A DNA stretch of 43,238 nucleotides from Armatimonadota bacterium (GCA_012841485.1 DUUU01000249.1:1-43238); one strand, 5' to 3'; numbered from the stretch's first letter, positions 8,001-15,560 are shown. A program made the numbers and translations. Notes: a model not told the origin generated them from the letters alone.

Positions 8001-9439
8001 TCCGGCGGGTTCTTGCCGGCGAGGGCGCGGCTGCCAAACTCCTCCAGGGGAATGCCGAGGTTGGCTGCCTGCTTCTCCAGAAAGGCGCCCGTGCCCGCGG
8101 CGCACGCCCTATTCATCTCGAAGTCAACGATAACTCCATTCTCAAAGCGGATATACTTGGAGTCCTGCCCGCCAATCTCGAAGACGGAGTCGACATCCGG
8201 GATGAACGCGAGAGCACCATGTGCCTGCGCTGTGATCTCATTCTTGATCAGCTCGGCGCCAATGTAATCAGCGGTGAGGTAGCGGCCAGAACCGGTGGTG
8301 GCCGCAACGACGCGCCCGATGGAATAGCCACGCTCGCGGACCTGCGCCTGGATCTGGGCAAGGGTGTCGCGCACTGCGGCGAGCGGGTCGCCATCGGTGC
8401 GCCGGTAGTAGGCGGCAAGCACGTGTGTCTGCCCATCGATCCGGGTAATGAGCGCCGCCTTGGTACTCACGGAGCCGATATCGACGCCCAGAGCCGCCAG
8501 GGGGATGTCGCATGCCGGAAGCTGCTGGGCAGGCGGCTGAAGGATCTCCGATCGGTCGAGCGCCAGACGGGGGGCGACGGGATAGGAGATCGGTTGGGCA
8601 AGGCGGGCATCCAGAAGACGACACGCCTCGTCCAGATCGACGATGACGTCCGCGCGCAACGCCGCGCCGATCGCGTTCAGGTAGCGCGCATCCTCTGGAA
8701 CGAAGAACTCGTCTTCATCCACCCCCAGTTCGATGCGAAGGTACTTGATCACGGCTGGGTTGAGGGCCACGCCACCGACGACGGCGACCTTGGGCCGGAT
8801 TGCGATGCCCTTGATCATGCCCGCGCGATAGTTCCGACAGATCGCCTGATGAATTCCCGCGGCGATGCGCTCGCGGGGAGTTCCCTTCTGATAGAGGTGG
8901 ACGATGTCGGACTCGGTAAAGACGCTGCAGCGCCCAGAGAGAGTCGCGGGCGGCTCGGTCTCGGCCGCTACCTGCGCGAACTCCTCGATGGAGGCGTAGT
9001 TGAGGCGCTTGCGCATATGTTCCAGGAAAGAGCCGGAACCAGCGGCGCACTTGTGGCCGAGGTTACTCTCCTCAATGCGGAGTCTGCCTGTCAGCTCATC
9101 GGGCGCCAGGGTCAGGAATCGCTGGGATTCCATCCCCATCTCGACGATGGTACGCACGTCCGGGTACCGGGCGCTGCAGGCAGCAGCGAGAGTGACAGAC
9201 TCGTCGAGCGCTTCGATTCCCAGGGCCTGGCAAAGCGCGCGACCGGCAGTGCCCGTGGCCCCCAGGCGGATCCGGGGCGACGAAGCGCGGTCGCGTAGGG
9301 CTTGCAGAACTTCCCTGGCAGTGTGCAGCGGTCGGCTGCCGACAGGCAAGAGAGCAACGGTCTCCACCGCCCCGTCCTCGTGGACGAGGACCGCCTTGAT
9401 GGCGCTGGAACCGCCGTCAACGCCGGCGGCATATTTCAT
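5084..9439 (-). CDS. Giant acyl-CoA dehydratase activase-like fusion (BadF/HgdC type, DUF2229)
   Basis: A 1,451-residue cytoplasmic protein. Two ASKHA-fold activase modules come first. Module 1 (about 1-275) has GVDGGSSAIKAVL and the cluster-binding NLGHKCAAGSGSFLE. Module 2 (about 310-575) has LGVDIGSVSTKAAL, IGGQDSKYI and NRACAAGTGAFLE. A Cys-rich FECRSCANRCDV segment follows, then a DUF2229 region (VGIPRGGMFNEY, CVAAEPCFPMK), and a C-terminal region resembling dehydratase D-component proteins (GEAICSMGKAVDF, PFNCMPG). Related activases use ATP to inject electrons into 2-hydroxyacyl-CoA dehydratases through a bridging [4Fe-4S] cluster; the client of these large fusions is not established. 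The start is ATG, 8 nt after GGAGG. It stands alone, with no separate dehydratase subunits nearby. Module 1 lacks the IGGQDSK motif and may be structural. Confidence 0.9.
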   Translation of the reverse strand: MKYAAGVDGGSSAIKAVLVHEDGAVETVALLPVGSRPLHTAREVLQALRDRASSPRIRLGATGTAGRALCQALGIEALDESVTLAAACSARYPDVRTIVEMGMESQRFLTLAPDELTGRLRIEESNLGHKCAAGSGSFLEHMRKRLNYASIEEFAQVAAETEPPATLSGRCSVFTESDIVHLYQKGTPRERIAAGIHQAICRNYRAGMIKGIAIRPKVAVVGGVALNPAVIKYLRIELGVDEDEFFVPEDARYLNAIGAALRADVIVDLDEACRLLDARLAQPISYPVAPRLALDRSEILQPPAQQLPACDIPLAALGVDIGSVSTKAALITRIDGQTHVLAAYYRRTDGDPLAAVRDTLAQIQAQVRERGYSIGRVVAATTGSGRYLTADYIGAELIKNEITAQAHGALAFIPDVDSVFEIGGQDSKYIRFENGVIVDFEMNRACAAGTGAFLEKQAANLGIPLEEFGSRALAGKNPPELDWQCTVFSESAAHHYRQNNVPVEDLAAAICLASVRNYLNKNVGNRPIGKVVAFQGAVAFNRGMVAAYETMLGRRVVVPPYPHLTGAIGAACIAYQEAPAEGTFRGFEAVVDARYTVSSFECRSCANRCDVNTFQMEGGQKYFYNDRCEKYSGQQKRQLHSQLPDLFAEREEMLFNTYTGKAPKGAPRVGIPRGGMFNEYFPFYQAFFTELGFEVVPSDATNKQIIRDGVQCVAAEPCFPMKVAHGHVVDLLKKGGDYLFLPAVLRAEYLDEEFCESQTCPYIQVLPEFVDAALQLGQADPQVLTPRLYFDRGPRHLLRALGGMIRQMQQPSSEHARRDGQVPRERGSESTRSVPPLPPISGADIRRALNTALDTLSRFRKRVTARGEEILRSLPADATAFVVLGRPYTLHDPAVNMHIGKKIQDLGILAIPQDFLPLPQAKATDAWEGLYSRQIQNRIAAARIIRQDSRLRAVVLTYFGCGPDSFGNQFLRDELNEPCYVMQLDEHTADAGVITRIEAFADTVRAPRTPEPFVPFTTDSIHPNSLEGKTLWIPDACAAARVLATTFRAYGIDARVLPRSPDPALNLARAAIPEDVCVPALYTTEDILYRIRQPDFKPEQEAFFQGNAAGPCRYGMYSLLQRRILDKENLPHVDIATVGARYVGGGLSTSSSLVAWDSLVTHDLLEKMLLRTRPYEKNPGDSDEIFNRFLDELCAEIKPHRDVVESLTGKLSIPSGRHLKRFRDLLRRAQQEFARVPRHDEERPLVGLIGEFFVRLHDRSNQDLIHRLERGGAEVWLAPLTEFLGYANRIKHELAGDEYRDTRSGDAFQRWALCGLQDWLAVHDEHLLWDAALPYLEGYDEMTPGTLIDSGEEFIHRSFGGEAICSMGKAVDFVRRGADGIVSAIPFNCMPGISVQAISRALRRRYGGIPFLTLDYDGFADSGRESRLASFLAQVKERRAARNGQRRHSPV

Positions 9440-9680
9440 AGTGCATCCTCCTGGCTCACCACAGCTAGGGGCCTCAGGCGCGGGGCAGATGATGAAAAGT
9501 CACGCGCCCGGGCCAGTCCTTTCTGCCTATTCGCCCCGCTTCCGCCGGACTCCTGCCGCATCCTCTTCAAGCGGTCGCAGAGCAAGCACATCCGCGGAGG
9601 GCAAAGAGGATGGGCCACGAGGAGGTATGGACCGGTTACGACGCGCGGGCGCGGGTGGCGAGGAGGGGGCGTGCGAAAGC
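9440..9680. other. Upstream region of the activase gene
   Basis: 241 bp with no credible gene on either strand. It should hold the promoter of the activase gene on the minus strand, but I found no convincing -35/-10 pair. Confidence 0.3.
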
Positions 9681-9712
9681 GGCGGCAGTCCAGAGGCGCG
9701 GGGACTGCCGCC
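9681..9712 (-). terminator. phoU terminator hairpin (11-bp stem)
   Basis: Perfect arms GGCGGCAGTCC and GGACTGCCGCC flank a 10-nt loop, 20 nt past the phoU stop on the minus strand. It lacks a T-tract but its stability and position fit the end of the pstB-phoU transcript. Confidence 0.65.
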
Positions 9713-9731
9713 GCCGGAAGGGAACGGCGTG

Positions 9732-10409
9732 CTACTTATGGAGCTCCTTCAGCTCGCCCGTTTCCATATAGTAGACGCGCTCGCCAATATTGGTGATGTG
9801 ATCGGCCATGCGCTCCAGGTAGCGCGCGACGAGGATGAGCCACACCGCCTGGTGAGCAATCGTGGGGTCCTTCTCAATATAGCCGATCAGCTCGTCGTGA
9901 AGCTGGCGGTTGAGCGCATCCACGGCATCGTCTACCTGAATGACGCCGCGGATACGCTCGATGTCACGATTGACAAAGCTCTCGAGGACGTCGCGGAGCA
10001 TCTCCTGGACGAGCTGGCCCATGCGCGGGATATCCACCAGGGGTTTGAAGAGTGGACGCTCCGCGAGCTTCGCGGCCGTTTTCGCCACATCCACCGCGTA
10101 GTCGCCAACGCGCTCAATGTCGGTGATAATCTTGAGGGTCGCGGCAATCGTGCGAAGGTCTCGCGCCATCGGCTGCTGCAAAGCGATCAGCTGGAGACAC
10201 TCATTCTCAATGTTGAGGTTGTACTCGTCTACCACATCATCGAACTCATCGAGCTTCTTGCCCGCGGTCACATCACCATGGCTCAATGCCTCGACGGCAC
10301 GTGCCACCATCTCTTCGACTGCTGCGCCCATGCGGAGGACATTATCGAGGAGATCGCTGAGGTGATCCTCGAAGGTCCGCCGCACACCACGCGCTACTTC
10401 AGGCTGCAT
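9732..10409 (-). CDS. phoU: Phosphate-signalling regulator PhoU
   Basis: A 225-residue protein made of two PhoU three-helix repeats. The metal-binding signatures are visible: DIERVGDYAVDVAK in repeat 1 and RYLERMADHITNIGE in repeat 2, with the partner acidic helices around ALSHGD and NENECLQL-type segments. PhoU links the Pst transporter to the phosphate sensor kinase and keeps the Pho response off when phosphate is ample. Length is typical. The ATG is preceded by GAGGAGGGG. It follows pstB by 39 bp on the same strand and clearly forms an operon with it. Confidence 0.95.
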   Translation of the reverse strand: MQPEVARGVRRTFEDHLSDLLDNVLRMGAAVEEMVARAVEALSHGDVTAGKKLDEFDDVVDEYNLNIENECLQLIALQQPMARDLRTIAATLKIITDIERVGDYAVDVAKTAAKLAERPLFKPLVDIPRMGQLVQEMLRDVLESFVNRDIERIRGVIQVDDAVDALNRQLHDELIGYIEKDPTIAHQAVWLILVARYLERMADHITNIGERVYYMETGELKELHK

Positions 10410-10448
10410 GCCAAGCCCCTCCTCGTCCAGCGGAATACGTGTCGCAGT

Positions 10449-11270
10449 TTACCCAAACCGACCTGTAACATAATCCTCCGTGCGCTTATCACGCGGAGTG
10501 GTGAAGATCTCAAAGGATGGCCCGAACTCGATCATCTCCCCGTTGAGGAAGAACCCGGTGTCATCGGAAACACGAGCCGCTTGCTGCATGTTGTGCGTGA
10601 CGATGACGATGGTGTAGTTTTCACGGAGGCTCCGCATCAACTCCTCGACATGCAGCGTCGAGATCGGGTCGAGAGCCGAGCAGGGCTCATCCATGAGGAC
10701 GATATCCGAGTCGACCGCAAGAACACGCGCGATGCAGAGCCGCTGTTGCTGACCCAGGGAAAGCGCGAGCGCCGACTCGCGAAGCTTGTCCTTCACCTCA
10801 TCCCAGAGGGCAGCACGCGCCAGGCTTGTCTCGACGATCTCCGCGAGGCGATGCTTGTCACGAACCCCGTGGGTTCGCGGACCATACGCGACGTTGTCGA
10901 AGATCGACATGGGAAACGGGTTCGGGCGCTGGAACACCATGCCGACACGCTTGCGCAGGTCGACAACATCCATCTTCGGCCCGTAGATATCCTCCCCGTC
11001 AATCTCCACCCTGCCCTGAACCCGAACATTGGCGATGAGGTCGTTCATGCGGTTGAGAGTCCGCAGAAACGTTGACTTGCCACATCCCGATGGTCCGATC
11101 AGAGCGGTGATCGCCTTTTCGCGGATATCGAGGGTGACTCCTTTCAGGGCATGAAACTGTCCGTAGAAAAGATTGAGACCGCGCACGCCAATCTTGACCT
11201 GGCCCTGCGAAGCGCGGGTCTCGTTGGGGCGCTGAAAGATCGGTCTGGGTTCTATCATCGTGGCTTCCAT
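10449..11270 (-). CDS. pstB: Phosphate ABC importer ATP-binding protein PstB
   Basis: A 273-residue ATPase that powers phosphate uptake through PstC-PstA. Walker A is GPSGCGKST, the Q-loop region is [12 protein letters not shown], Walker B is [13 protein letters not shown], and the switch histidine sits in VTHNMQQA. The PstB hallmarks [12 protein letters not shown] and CSALDPIST are both present. The ABC signature reads LSLGQQQR in place of LSGGQ. I chose ATG 11270, 6 nt after AAGGA; an in-frame upstream start lacks a ribosome site. pstS, pstC and pstA are not in this window, so the operon is split. A Pho-box-like promoter lies about 420 bp upstream. Confidence 0.95.
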   Translation of the reverse strand: MEATMIEPRPIFQRPNETRASQGQVKIGVRGLNLFYGQFHALKGVTLDIREKAITALIGPSGCGKSTFLRTLNRMNDLIANVRVQGRVEIDGEDIYGPKMDVVDLRKRVGMVFQRPNPFPMSIFDNVAYGPRTHGVRDKHRLAEIVETSLARAALWDEVKDKLRESALALSLGQQQRLCIARVLAVDSDIVLMDEPCSALDPISTLHVEELMRSLRENYTIVIVTHNMQQAARVSDDTGFFLNGEMIEFGPSFEIFTTPRDKRTEDYVTGRFG

Positions 11271-11691
11271 AGGTGGTCCTTCACCACAGACGCGCACCAC
11301 GAGCGTGCGCAGGGATCAGGGAGGTAACCAGGGCTATCCCGAGTATCACCTTGAAAAGGACACACGTCGTGCCCTCTTGGCTCCTGGACGATGCATCCGG
11401 GACCTGGGTAGAGACCCTCTGTCGGGGGCTCGCCCGCGTCCCCGCCTGATCGAAGCGGGACGCCGGCAGTGAGCATGCCGCGACGGCGATCGAACTGTGC
11501 GCCACCGCTCCTGCCGTTCGGTGGCAAGCCGCAAAGAGAAGCGGCTCCGGCACGCCCACGCGCCCCATCGCCCAATCGCGAATCCTCTTCAAGGCGTTCT
11601 TCCTCTTTCTCTCTCGAGACGGCAGGATCCGCGATGCTGAACCGCTCGGGTCTCTGCGCGGCCCCACTCGAGGCGCCGCACACCCTGCCCT
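11271..11691 (-). other. Long untranslated leader of pstB-phoU
   Basis: About 420 nt separate the predicted promoter from the pstB start. Frames here have implausible composition. The only protein-like stretch is a short hydrophobic run just before pstB without a ribosome site. The leader may hold an RNA element or a decayed gene. Confidence 0.35.
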
Positions 11692-11745
11692 ATCATACCA
11701 CACCGAGATTAATGGGAGCTTAGCGGGACCTTAACACCACCTTAA
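11692..11745 (-). promoter_or_regulatory. Pho-box-like array and extended -10 promoter for pstB-phoU
   Basis: Read on the minus strand, four 7-mers start every 11 bp at 11745, 11734, 11723 and 11712: TTAAGGT, TTAAGGT, CTAAGCT and TTAATCT, with 4-nt spacers. After 10 nt follows TATGAT (11697-11692), directly preceded by TGG. Direct repeats with an 11-bp period replacing the -35 are the known layout of PhoB/PhoP-activated promoters, and TTAA-centred repeats recall the cyanobacterial Pho box. Phosphate control of the downstream pst/pho genes fits. Confidence 0.75.
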
Positions 11746-11750
11746 ATCCG

Positions 11751-12286
11751 CGGCTCTCCAGGCGATCTCGCGGCCGGCACCCGCGAAGAGATTCTTCGAT
11801 TGCGTCCCGCGGATGCCCTCCCGCTTTAGGATATCGCCGCGTATGACCGGCTATGACCGGAGATGAGCCGCTGGATCCACCGGGATCGGGGGGGTGCGGG
11901 GCGTCTTCTCGCCATCCATCCCCCCCGGTGGCGGCACACCGTTCTCTGCGGAACGAATGAGATGGCCGTGCGCGCGTCGTGCCCTCTCTGCTGCGGATCG
12001 CGCCCGCCAGGCGCAGCGTCGAGCCGCACGACAGGATCGTTTGCTGCGCTCCGCCGGGGGGCCCCTCATCGCTGTGCCAGGGCTCACCGACCCGATCCAG
12101 GAGGTCGGTGAACGAGTGGCGAACCATTATAGTATCGCCTGGCCAATGCCTGGGGCGCATGCCCCAATCGTATTCAGGTTGTGGCTTGGCGCAGCCCCCG
12201 ATACCCAGTTCGCATGTTCGCTCTCCGCTGTGCGCGAGAGCAATCGGGCATGGGCTGTGCAGGTGCGAGAGAGAAGGGAGTGCGGT
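11751..12286. other. Non-coding region with short direct repeats
   Basis: No credible gene. At 11841-11870 three 10-bp units follow one another: GTATGACCGG, CTATGACCGG and the degenerate AGATGAGCCG. A TATAGT hexamer near 12127 could be a weak -10 for the zinc-ribbon gene, without a good -35. Confidence 0.35.
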
Positions 12287-12481
12287 ATGCGAAGAGCGGC
12301 AAGACCAGGTGGGGGTTCTCGACAACGGTCGCGGCGTGGCGGTGGTGGCCGCCGGCAGGTTGAGCCCCCCACGCGCTATTGCTCCCGGTGTGGACAGCAG
12401 ATGGAGGTCGTACGTGCGATACCCGGCGAGCCGAGTTGGCGTGCACAGTTTCGCTGCATCAATCCGGAATGTGGGAAGTAG
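12287..12481 (+). CDS. Small zinc-ribbon protein (64 aa)
   Basis: Residues 1-28 are very basic and disordered (Arg, Gly, Gln). Residues 30-64 form a compact zinc ribbon with C32-x2-C35 and C57-x4-C62, ending in ECGK. The layout suggests a nucleic-acid- or protein-binding adaptor, which is inferred. The start is ATG 6 nt after GGGAG. The reading frame is open further upstream, but only this start has a ribosome site and the upstream part has no protein character. It is the only gene in a 2.4-kb stretch between pstB and parB. Confidence 0.65.
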   Translation: MRRAARPGGGSRQRSRRGGGGRRQVEPPTRYCSRCGQQMEVVRAIPGEPSWRAQFRCINPECGK

Positions 12482-12593
12482 CGTCCTCGATTCCTGCCCG
12501 TTCCAGTGATCGCATGCCTCGCGGGTGCCGATGACTGGTAGTCGCGAATAGGCTGGGCGATGGCGATTGTTGGTCCATGACACTTTCCGCGGA

Positions 12594-12654
12594 TGCGCAC
12601 TCTCGATGTGCGCAGCGATCGCGGGCGATGGGTGAACCCGGGTTCACCCATCGC
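12594..12654. repeat. Cluster of three palindromes
   Basis: Three self-complementary elements lie within 61 bp: a hairpin with arms TGCGCAC and GTGCGCA (12594-12614), GCGATCGC (12615-12622), and a perfect 30-bp palindrome at 12625-12654 centred on CCCGGG. The central 16 bp of the last, GTGAACCCGGGTTCAC, recur inside parB at 13993-14008. It could terminate the zinc-ribbon transcript, but no T-tract follows, and the recurrence points to a protein-binding site. Confidence 0.7.
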
Positions 12655-13201
12655 TGTTCGGGCACTCCCCCTCCCCCTGAGCGCCCACGGTAGCCCCTCT
12701 CCTCATCCCGACCGGTCTCTTTCCCGCTTCCCCCTTAGTGATCCCCTACTCTTTCCCCCGACCTCGTGACGCGCGATGGTACCCCCTATGTTTCCGGCAT
12801 CGATCCCCAGGCCGCGCGCACCATGTGGCACACGCCCGTTTGCTCCCTCGCAAACTCCGCTTGCCTATGCGCGTACCCGGATCTCCGGCACAACTGATGC
12901 GTTCCCTGCTGTGGCGCGATGCTCGCCATTCAGGACACCCCGAGGCGCCCTGCGCCGGCACGATCTCCCCTTCGATCCCCGCATGCATGAGGGGACGGGC
13001 ACGTGAGCGCCTCACGGAGCGCAGAGCAGGCGTGCGCCCCCCCCAAACGCTCCAAAAACCCCCTTCCTCCGACTATTATCCGCCTTCACCCCGTTCTCGG
13101 AACGGCCGGTTGGAGCTCTCCCGGGTCTGATTTCCCCCTGCAGAGCCCCCTTTTCGGCCGAATCCTCTCCCTCACAGGCCCCGACAGGGGCGAAAAGGCC
13201 C

Positions 13202-13217
13202 CGTTTCACGTGGAACG
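13202..13217. promoter_or_regulatory. parS: parS centromere site
   Basis: CGTTTCACGTGGAACG matches the bacterial parS consensus TGTTTCACGTGAAACA / TGTTCCACGTGAAACA at 13 or more of 16 positions, with an intact CACGTG core and only one non-palindromic base pair. It lies 490 bp past the parB stop, where ParB is expected to load and spread. Confidence 0.85.
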
Positions 13218-13706
13218 GCGCCCAAATCACGCCCACACGGCCCTTGGACGCCCCCTCCCCTCCCCCGCCAGCAGCTGCTACCGATAGCGGCCCGGGCGCT
13301 CCGTCAGGGAGAGACACGCCTTCGCGGCAGCTACGCGCACGCCACGTGTACAGCCTCGGCCTTTCGCGACCGCTTCGGGATCCGGGAGAGACGTCACTGG
13401 TCTTCCTGCGTCCCGGATGCCGCGCGGCCTTGTCTCCCAAGCCCCGGACCCGTTCACTGGTAACGGGAACGGGCGGGTGCCATCCAGTCGCCAGCGCAAC
13501 CCACGTCTGCGGCCCGCGCGGCACGTCCCAGGCCGGCTGTGGATGCGAGAGTCCCGCGAACACGCGGGCGCAGTCAGAGGGACACGGGGGGTGCGGCGAT
13601 CGCACACGGTTCGAGGGCAGAAAGACAGCGCCTGTGAAAGCACTGGCCAGGGGCGAATAAGGCGGACGGCGAGGAGGGTTCGAGCAGCAGGCCCCGGCGG
13701 CGCGCG

Positions 13707-14714
13707 CTATCCCTCTCGAATGGGTGGGATCACGCGCCGGCGGAGGAGATCGGCGGCCTGAATCAGGGAATCGAGTTCGCTCTGCAGGTTGCGCGCGGCC
13801 TCGGGAGTGAGCGCAGTCATCGGGAATGCGGCAAGCGCGCGCCGCATCTCGGAGAGCGCGTGGACCAGCGACGCGGTATCGCCGGGCGTGGCGCGCTCTT
13901 TCTCGCGGGCACGAACCGAGTCGATGAGCTGGTCAATCCGATCTCGCAGGGCGGCGGGATCCTGCGCGGGGTCCCCCCCGACGTCTTCCAGAGTGAACCC
14001 GGGTTCACCCCCCACGCGCTTCACCACCTCCGCCGTCTGCGCCGCGGTCAGCCGGCACTCGGCCACCGCCTCCGCAAGTGCGCTCAGCGCTGCCGCGTTC
14101 TTCACCTGCGAGAGCAGCCGGCCATGTTTCGCCGATAGCCGGCCCTCGCGCACCAGCGCCTGCACGCTCTCCGGAAGTTTGGTCAACGATACGAGGTGCA
14201 ACACATGCCGCCGGGTCACACCGAGGCGCTGGCCGATCTCTTCCCACGTCTGCCCGGTGAGCTGTTTGAGCGAAACCAACCCCTCCGCGCGCTCCATCTC
14301 GTTCAGGTCGTCCCGCTGGATATTCTCCATGAGCGAGACCACGCGGGCATCGACGTCATCGATCTCCAGGACGAGCGCGGGCACTGTGGTCAGGCCTGCC
14401 TCTAGCGCGGCGCGGAACCGGCGCTCCCCCGCGATAATCTGGTAGCGACCGCCCTCACTCGCACGCACTAGGATCGGCTCCAGCACGCCTTGAGCGCGCA
14501 CGCTCTCCACCAGCTCCGCCATCTTCTCCGGGCGGAAATCCCGCCGTACCTGCCATGGACCCGGCTCCACATGGTCGATGGCCAGAATGCGTGCGTTCTC
14601 CAGGGCGGCGGCTCCAATGGCGCGTGTGTCCTGAGCCACCTCCATCCACTCCTGGCGCTCCCGCACCCGCGGCGCCTGCTCCAACCCGAAATCAAAGACC
14701 GGCTTCTTGGCCAC
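13707..14714 (-). CDS. parB: Chromosome-partitioning protein ParB
   Basis: A 335-residue ParB/Spo0J-type protein. The N-terminal CTP-binding domain shows the GERRFRA motif and the LMENIQRDDLNEMERAEG segment; a central helix-turn-helix (EEIGQRLGVTRRHVLHLVSL) reads parS; the C-terminal part (helical, ADLLRRRVIPPIREG) is likely the dimerisation domain. ParB loads at parS as a CTP-dependent clamp and is moved by ParA. I chose GTG 14714, 6 nt after GGGAGG; it overlaps the parA end by 23 bp, so translation is probably coupled. An 18-nt palindromic sequence shared with the downstream intergenic region lies within the gene. Confidence 0.96.
   Translation of the reverse strand: MAKKPVFDFGLEQAPRVRERQEWMEVAQDTRAIGAAALENARILAIDHVEPGPWQVRRDFRPEKMAELVESVRAQGVLEPILVRASEGGRYQIIAGERRFRAALEAGLTTVPALVLEIDDVDARVVSLMENIQRDDLNEMERAEGLVSLKQLTGQTWEEIGQRLGVTRRHVLHLVSLTKLPESVQALVREGRLSAKHGRLLSQVKNAAALSALAEAVAECRLTAAQTAEVVKRVGGEPGFTLEDVGGDPAQDPAALRDRIDQLIDSVRAREKERATPGDTASLVHALSEMRRALAAFPMTALTPEAARNLQSELDSLIQAADLLRRRVIPPIREG
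13993..14008. repeat. Second copy of the GTGAACCCGGGTTCAC palindrome, inside parB
   Basis: This 16-bp perfect palindrome is identical to the core at 12632-12647, and the match continues for two more bases (CC) on the right. It codes for part of an EPGFTLEDV stretch between the DNA-binding and C-terminal parts of ParB. Two exact copies 1.36 kb apart are unlikely by chance. Confidence 0.7.
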
Positions 14715-15465
14715 TGAGCACCTCCCGTGCCAGCTGGCGATACGCCTGAGCAGGCGGCGAGCTCGATGCCGACTTGAGCACCGGCACACCGCGCGCTGAA
14801 GCCTCGATCACCTTCGTATTCTGGCGGATCATTACGCGGAACACCTTGTCGCCAAACATGCCCCGCAAGGCAGCGATCGCCTGATGCGAGATCCGCGTGC
14901 GCACATCCACCATCGTCAGGAGAATCCCCAGGATCTCCAGCCGCGGGTTCAGCTTCTCGCGCACCAGGCCAATCGTCTCCATCAGCAGCTGCATCCCCTT
15001 CATGCTCAGGTAATGCGCCTGAACCGGGATGATCACCCGCTGCGAGGCCGTGAGCGCGTTCACGGTCAGAACACCGAGGCTAGGCGGGCAGTCGATGAGA
15101 ATGTAGTCGTAGTTCGCCTCAACCTCGCGCAGCTTATCGCGCAGAATCTGCTCGCGCCCAATCGTTCCCCCGAGGCGCTGCTCTGCTACCGATAGGTTGA
15201 TATCCGCCGGAGCCAGGGCAAGCCCCTCGGAAATCGGGGTGATGATGCGAGAAAACCCCACAGAGGGCTCCGCCAACACATTGAAGGTACTCGCATCCAG
15301 GTCATCGGGGTTCAGACCGAGGCTCAAGGCCAGGTGCGCCTGTGGATCGAGGTCGATGAGCAGCACGCGCTGATCCGCTTCCGCGAGCGCCGCCCCCAGG
15401 TTGACGGTCGTTGTGGTCTTCGCCACGCCGCCCTTCTGATTCGCGATGGAAATGATCTTCGCCAT
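14692..15465 (-). CDS. parA: Chromosome-partitioning ATPase ParA (Soj type)
   Basis: A 257-residue Walker-type ATPase. The deviant Walker A is KGGVAKTTTT near residue 11, followed by LLIDLDPQAH and the Walker B ILIDCPPSLG. It lacks an N-terminal helix-turn-helix, as chromosomal Soj/ParA proteins do. ATP-bound ParA dimers coat the nucleoid and pull ParB-parS complexes apart. The ATG has a modest AGGTGAGG site about 11 nt upstream. A promoter is visible at 15561-15590. It is the first gene of the parA-parB operon and lies downstream of glnA on the same strand. Confidence 0.97.
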   Translation of the reverse strand: MAKIISIANQKGGVAKTTTTVNLGAALAEADQRVLLIDLDPQAHLALSLGLNPDDLDASTFNVLAEPSVGFSRIITPISEGLALAPADINLSVAEQRLGGTIGREQILRDKLREVEANYDYILIDCPPSLGVLTVNALTASQRVIIPVQAHYLSMKGMQLLMETIGLVREKLNPRLEILGILLTMVDVRTRISHQAIAALRGMFGDKVFRVMIRQNTKVIEASARGVPVLKSASSSPPAQAYRQLAREVLSGQEAGL

Positions 15466-15560
15466 GGTCTATCTGGCCTCACCTTGCTGTCGCGAGTGCT
15501 GCGGCGGAGCGCTGGGTGGAACGGCATCCGAGGACTTCCGCAGCGGCCTGTGGCATCCTC

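Larger units (their letters stand above)
12482..13706. other. 1.2-kb gene-poor region downstream of parB
   Basis: No credible gene; overlapping frames reflect base composition. It contains the palindrome cluster at 12594-12654 and a parS site at 13202-13217. I looked for an origin: only two 7-of-9 matches to the DnaA box were seen (near 13076 and 13542) and no AT-rich unwinding tract, so I do not call oriC. Confidence 0.5.

Noticed and set aside
11720..12583. 287-codon minus-strand frame across the pstB-zinc ribbon gap
   Set aside because: Composition is not protein-like, it has no ribosome site, and it overlaps the Pho-box array and the zinc-ribbon gene.
13012..13605. 197-codon minus-strand frame containing an FHVKR stretch
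   Set aside because: The FHVKR peptide is simply the translation of the parS site; the rest is low-complexity and unlike a protein.
12482..13706. Chromosomal origin of replication next to parAB
   Set aside because: Only two weak DnaA-box matches, no AT-rich unwinding region, and no dnaA, dnaN or gidB gene in the window.
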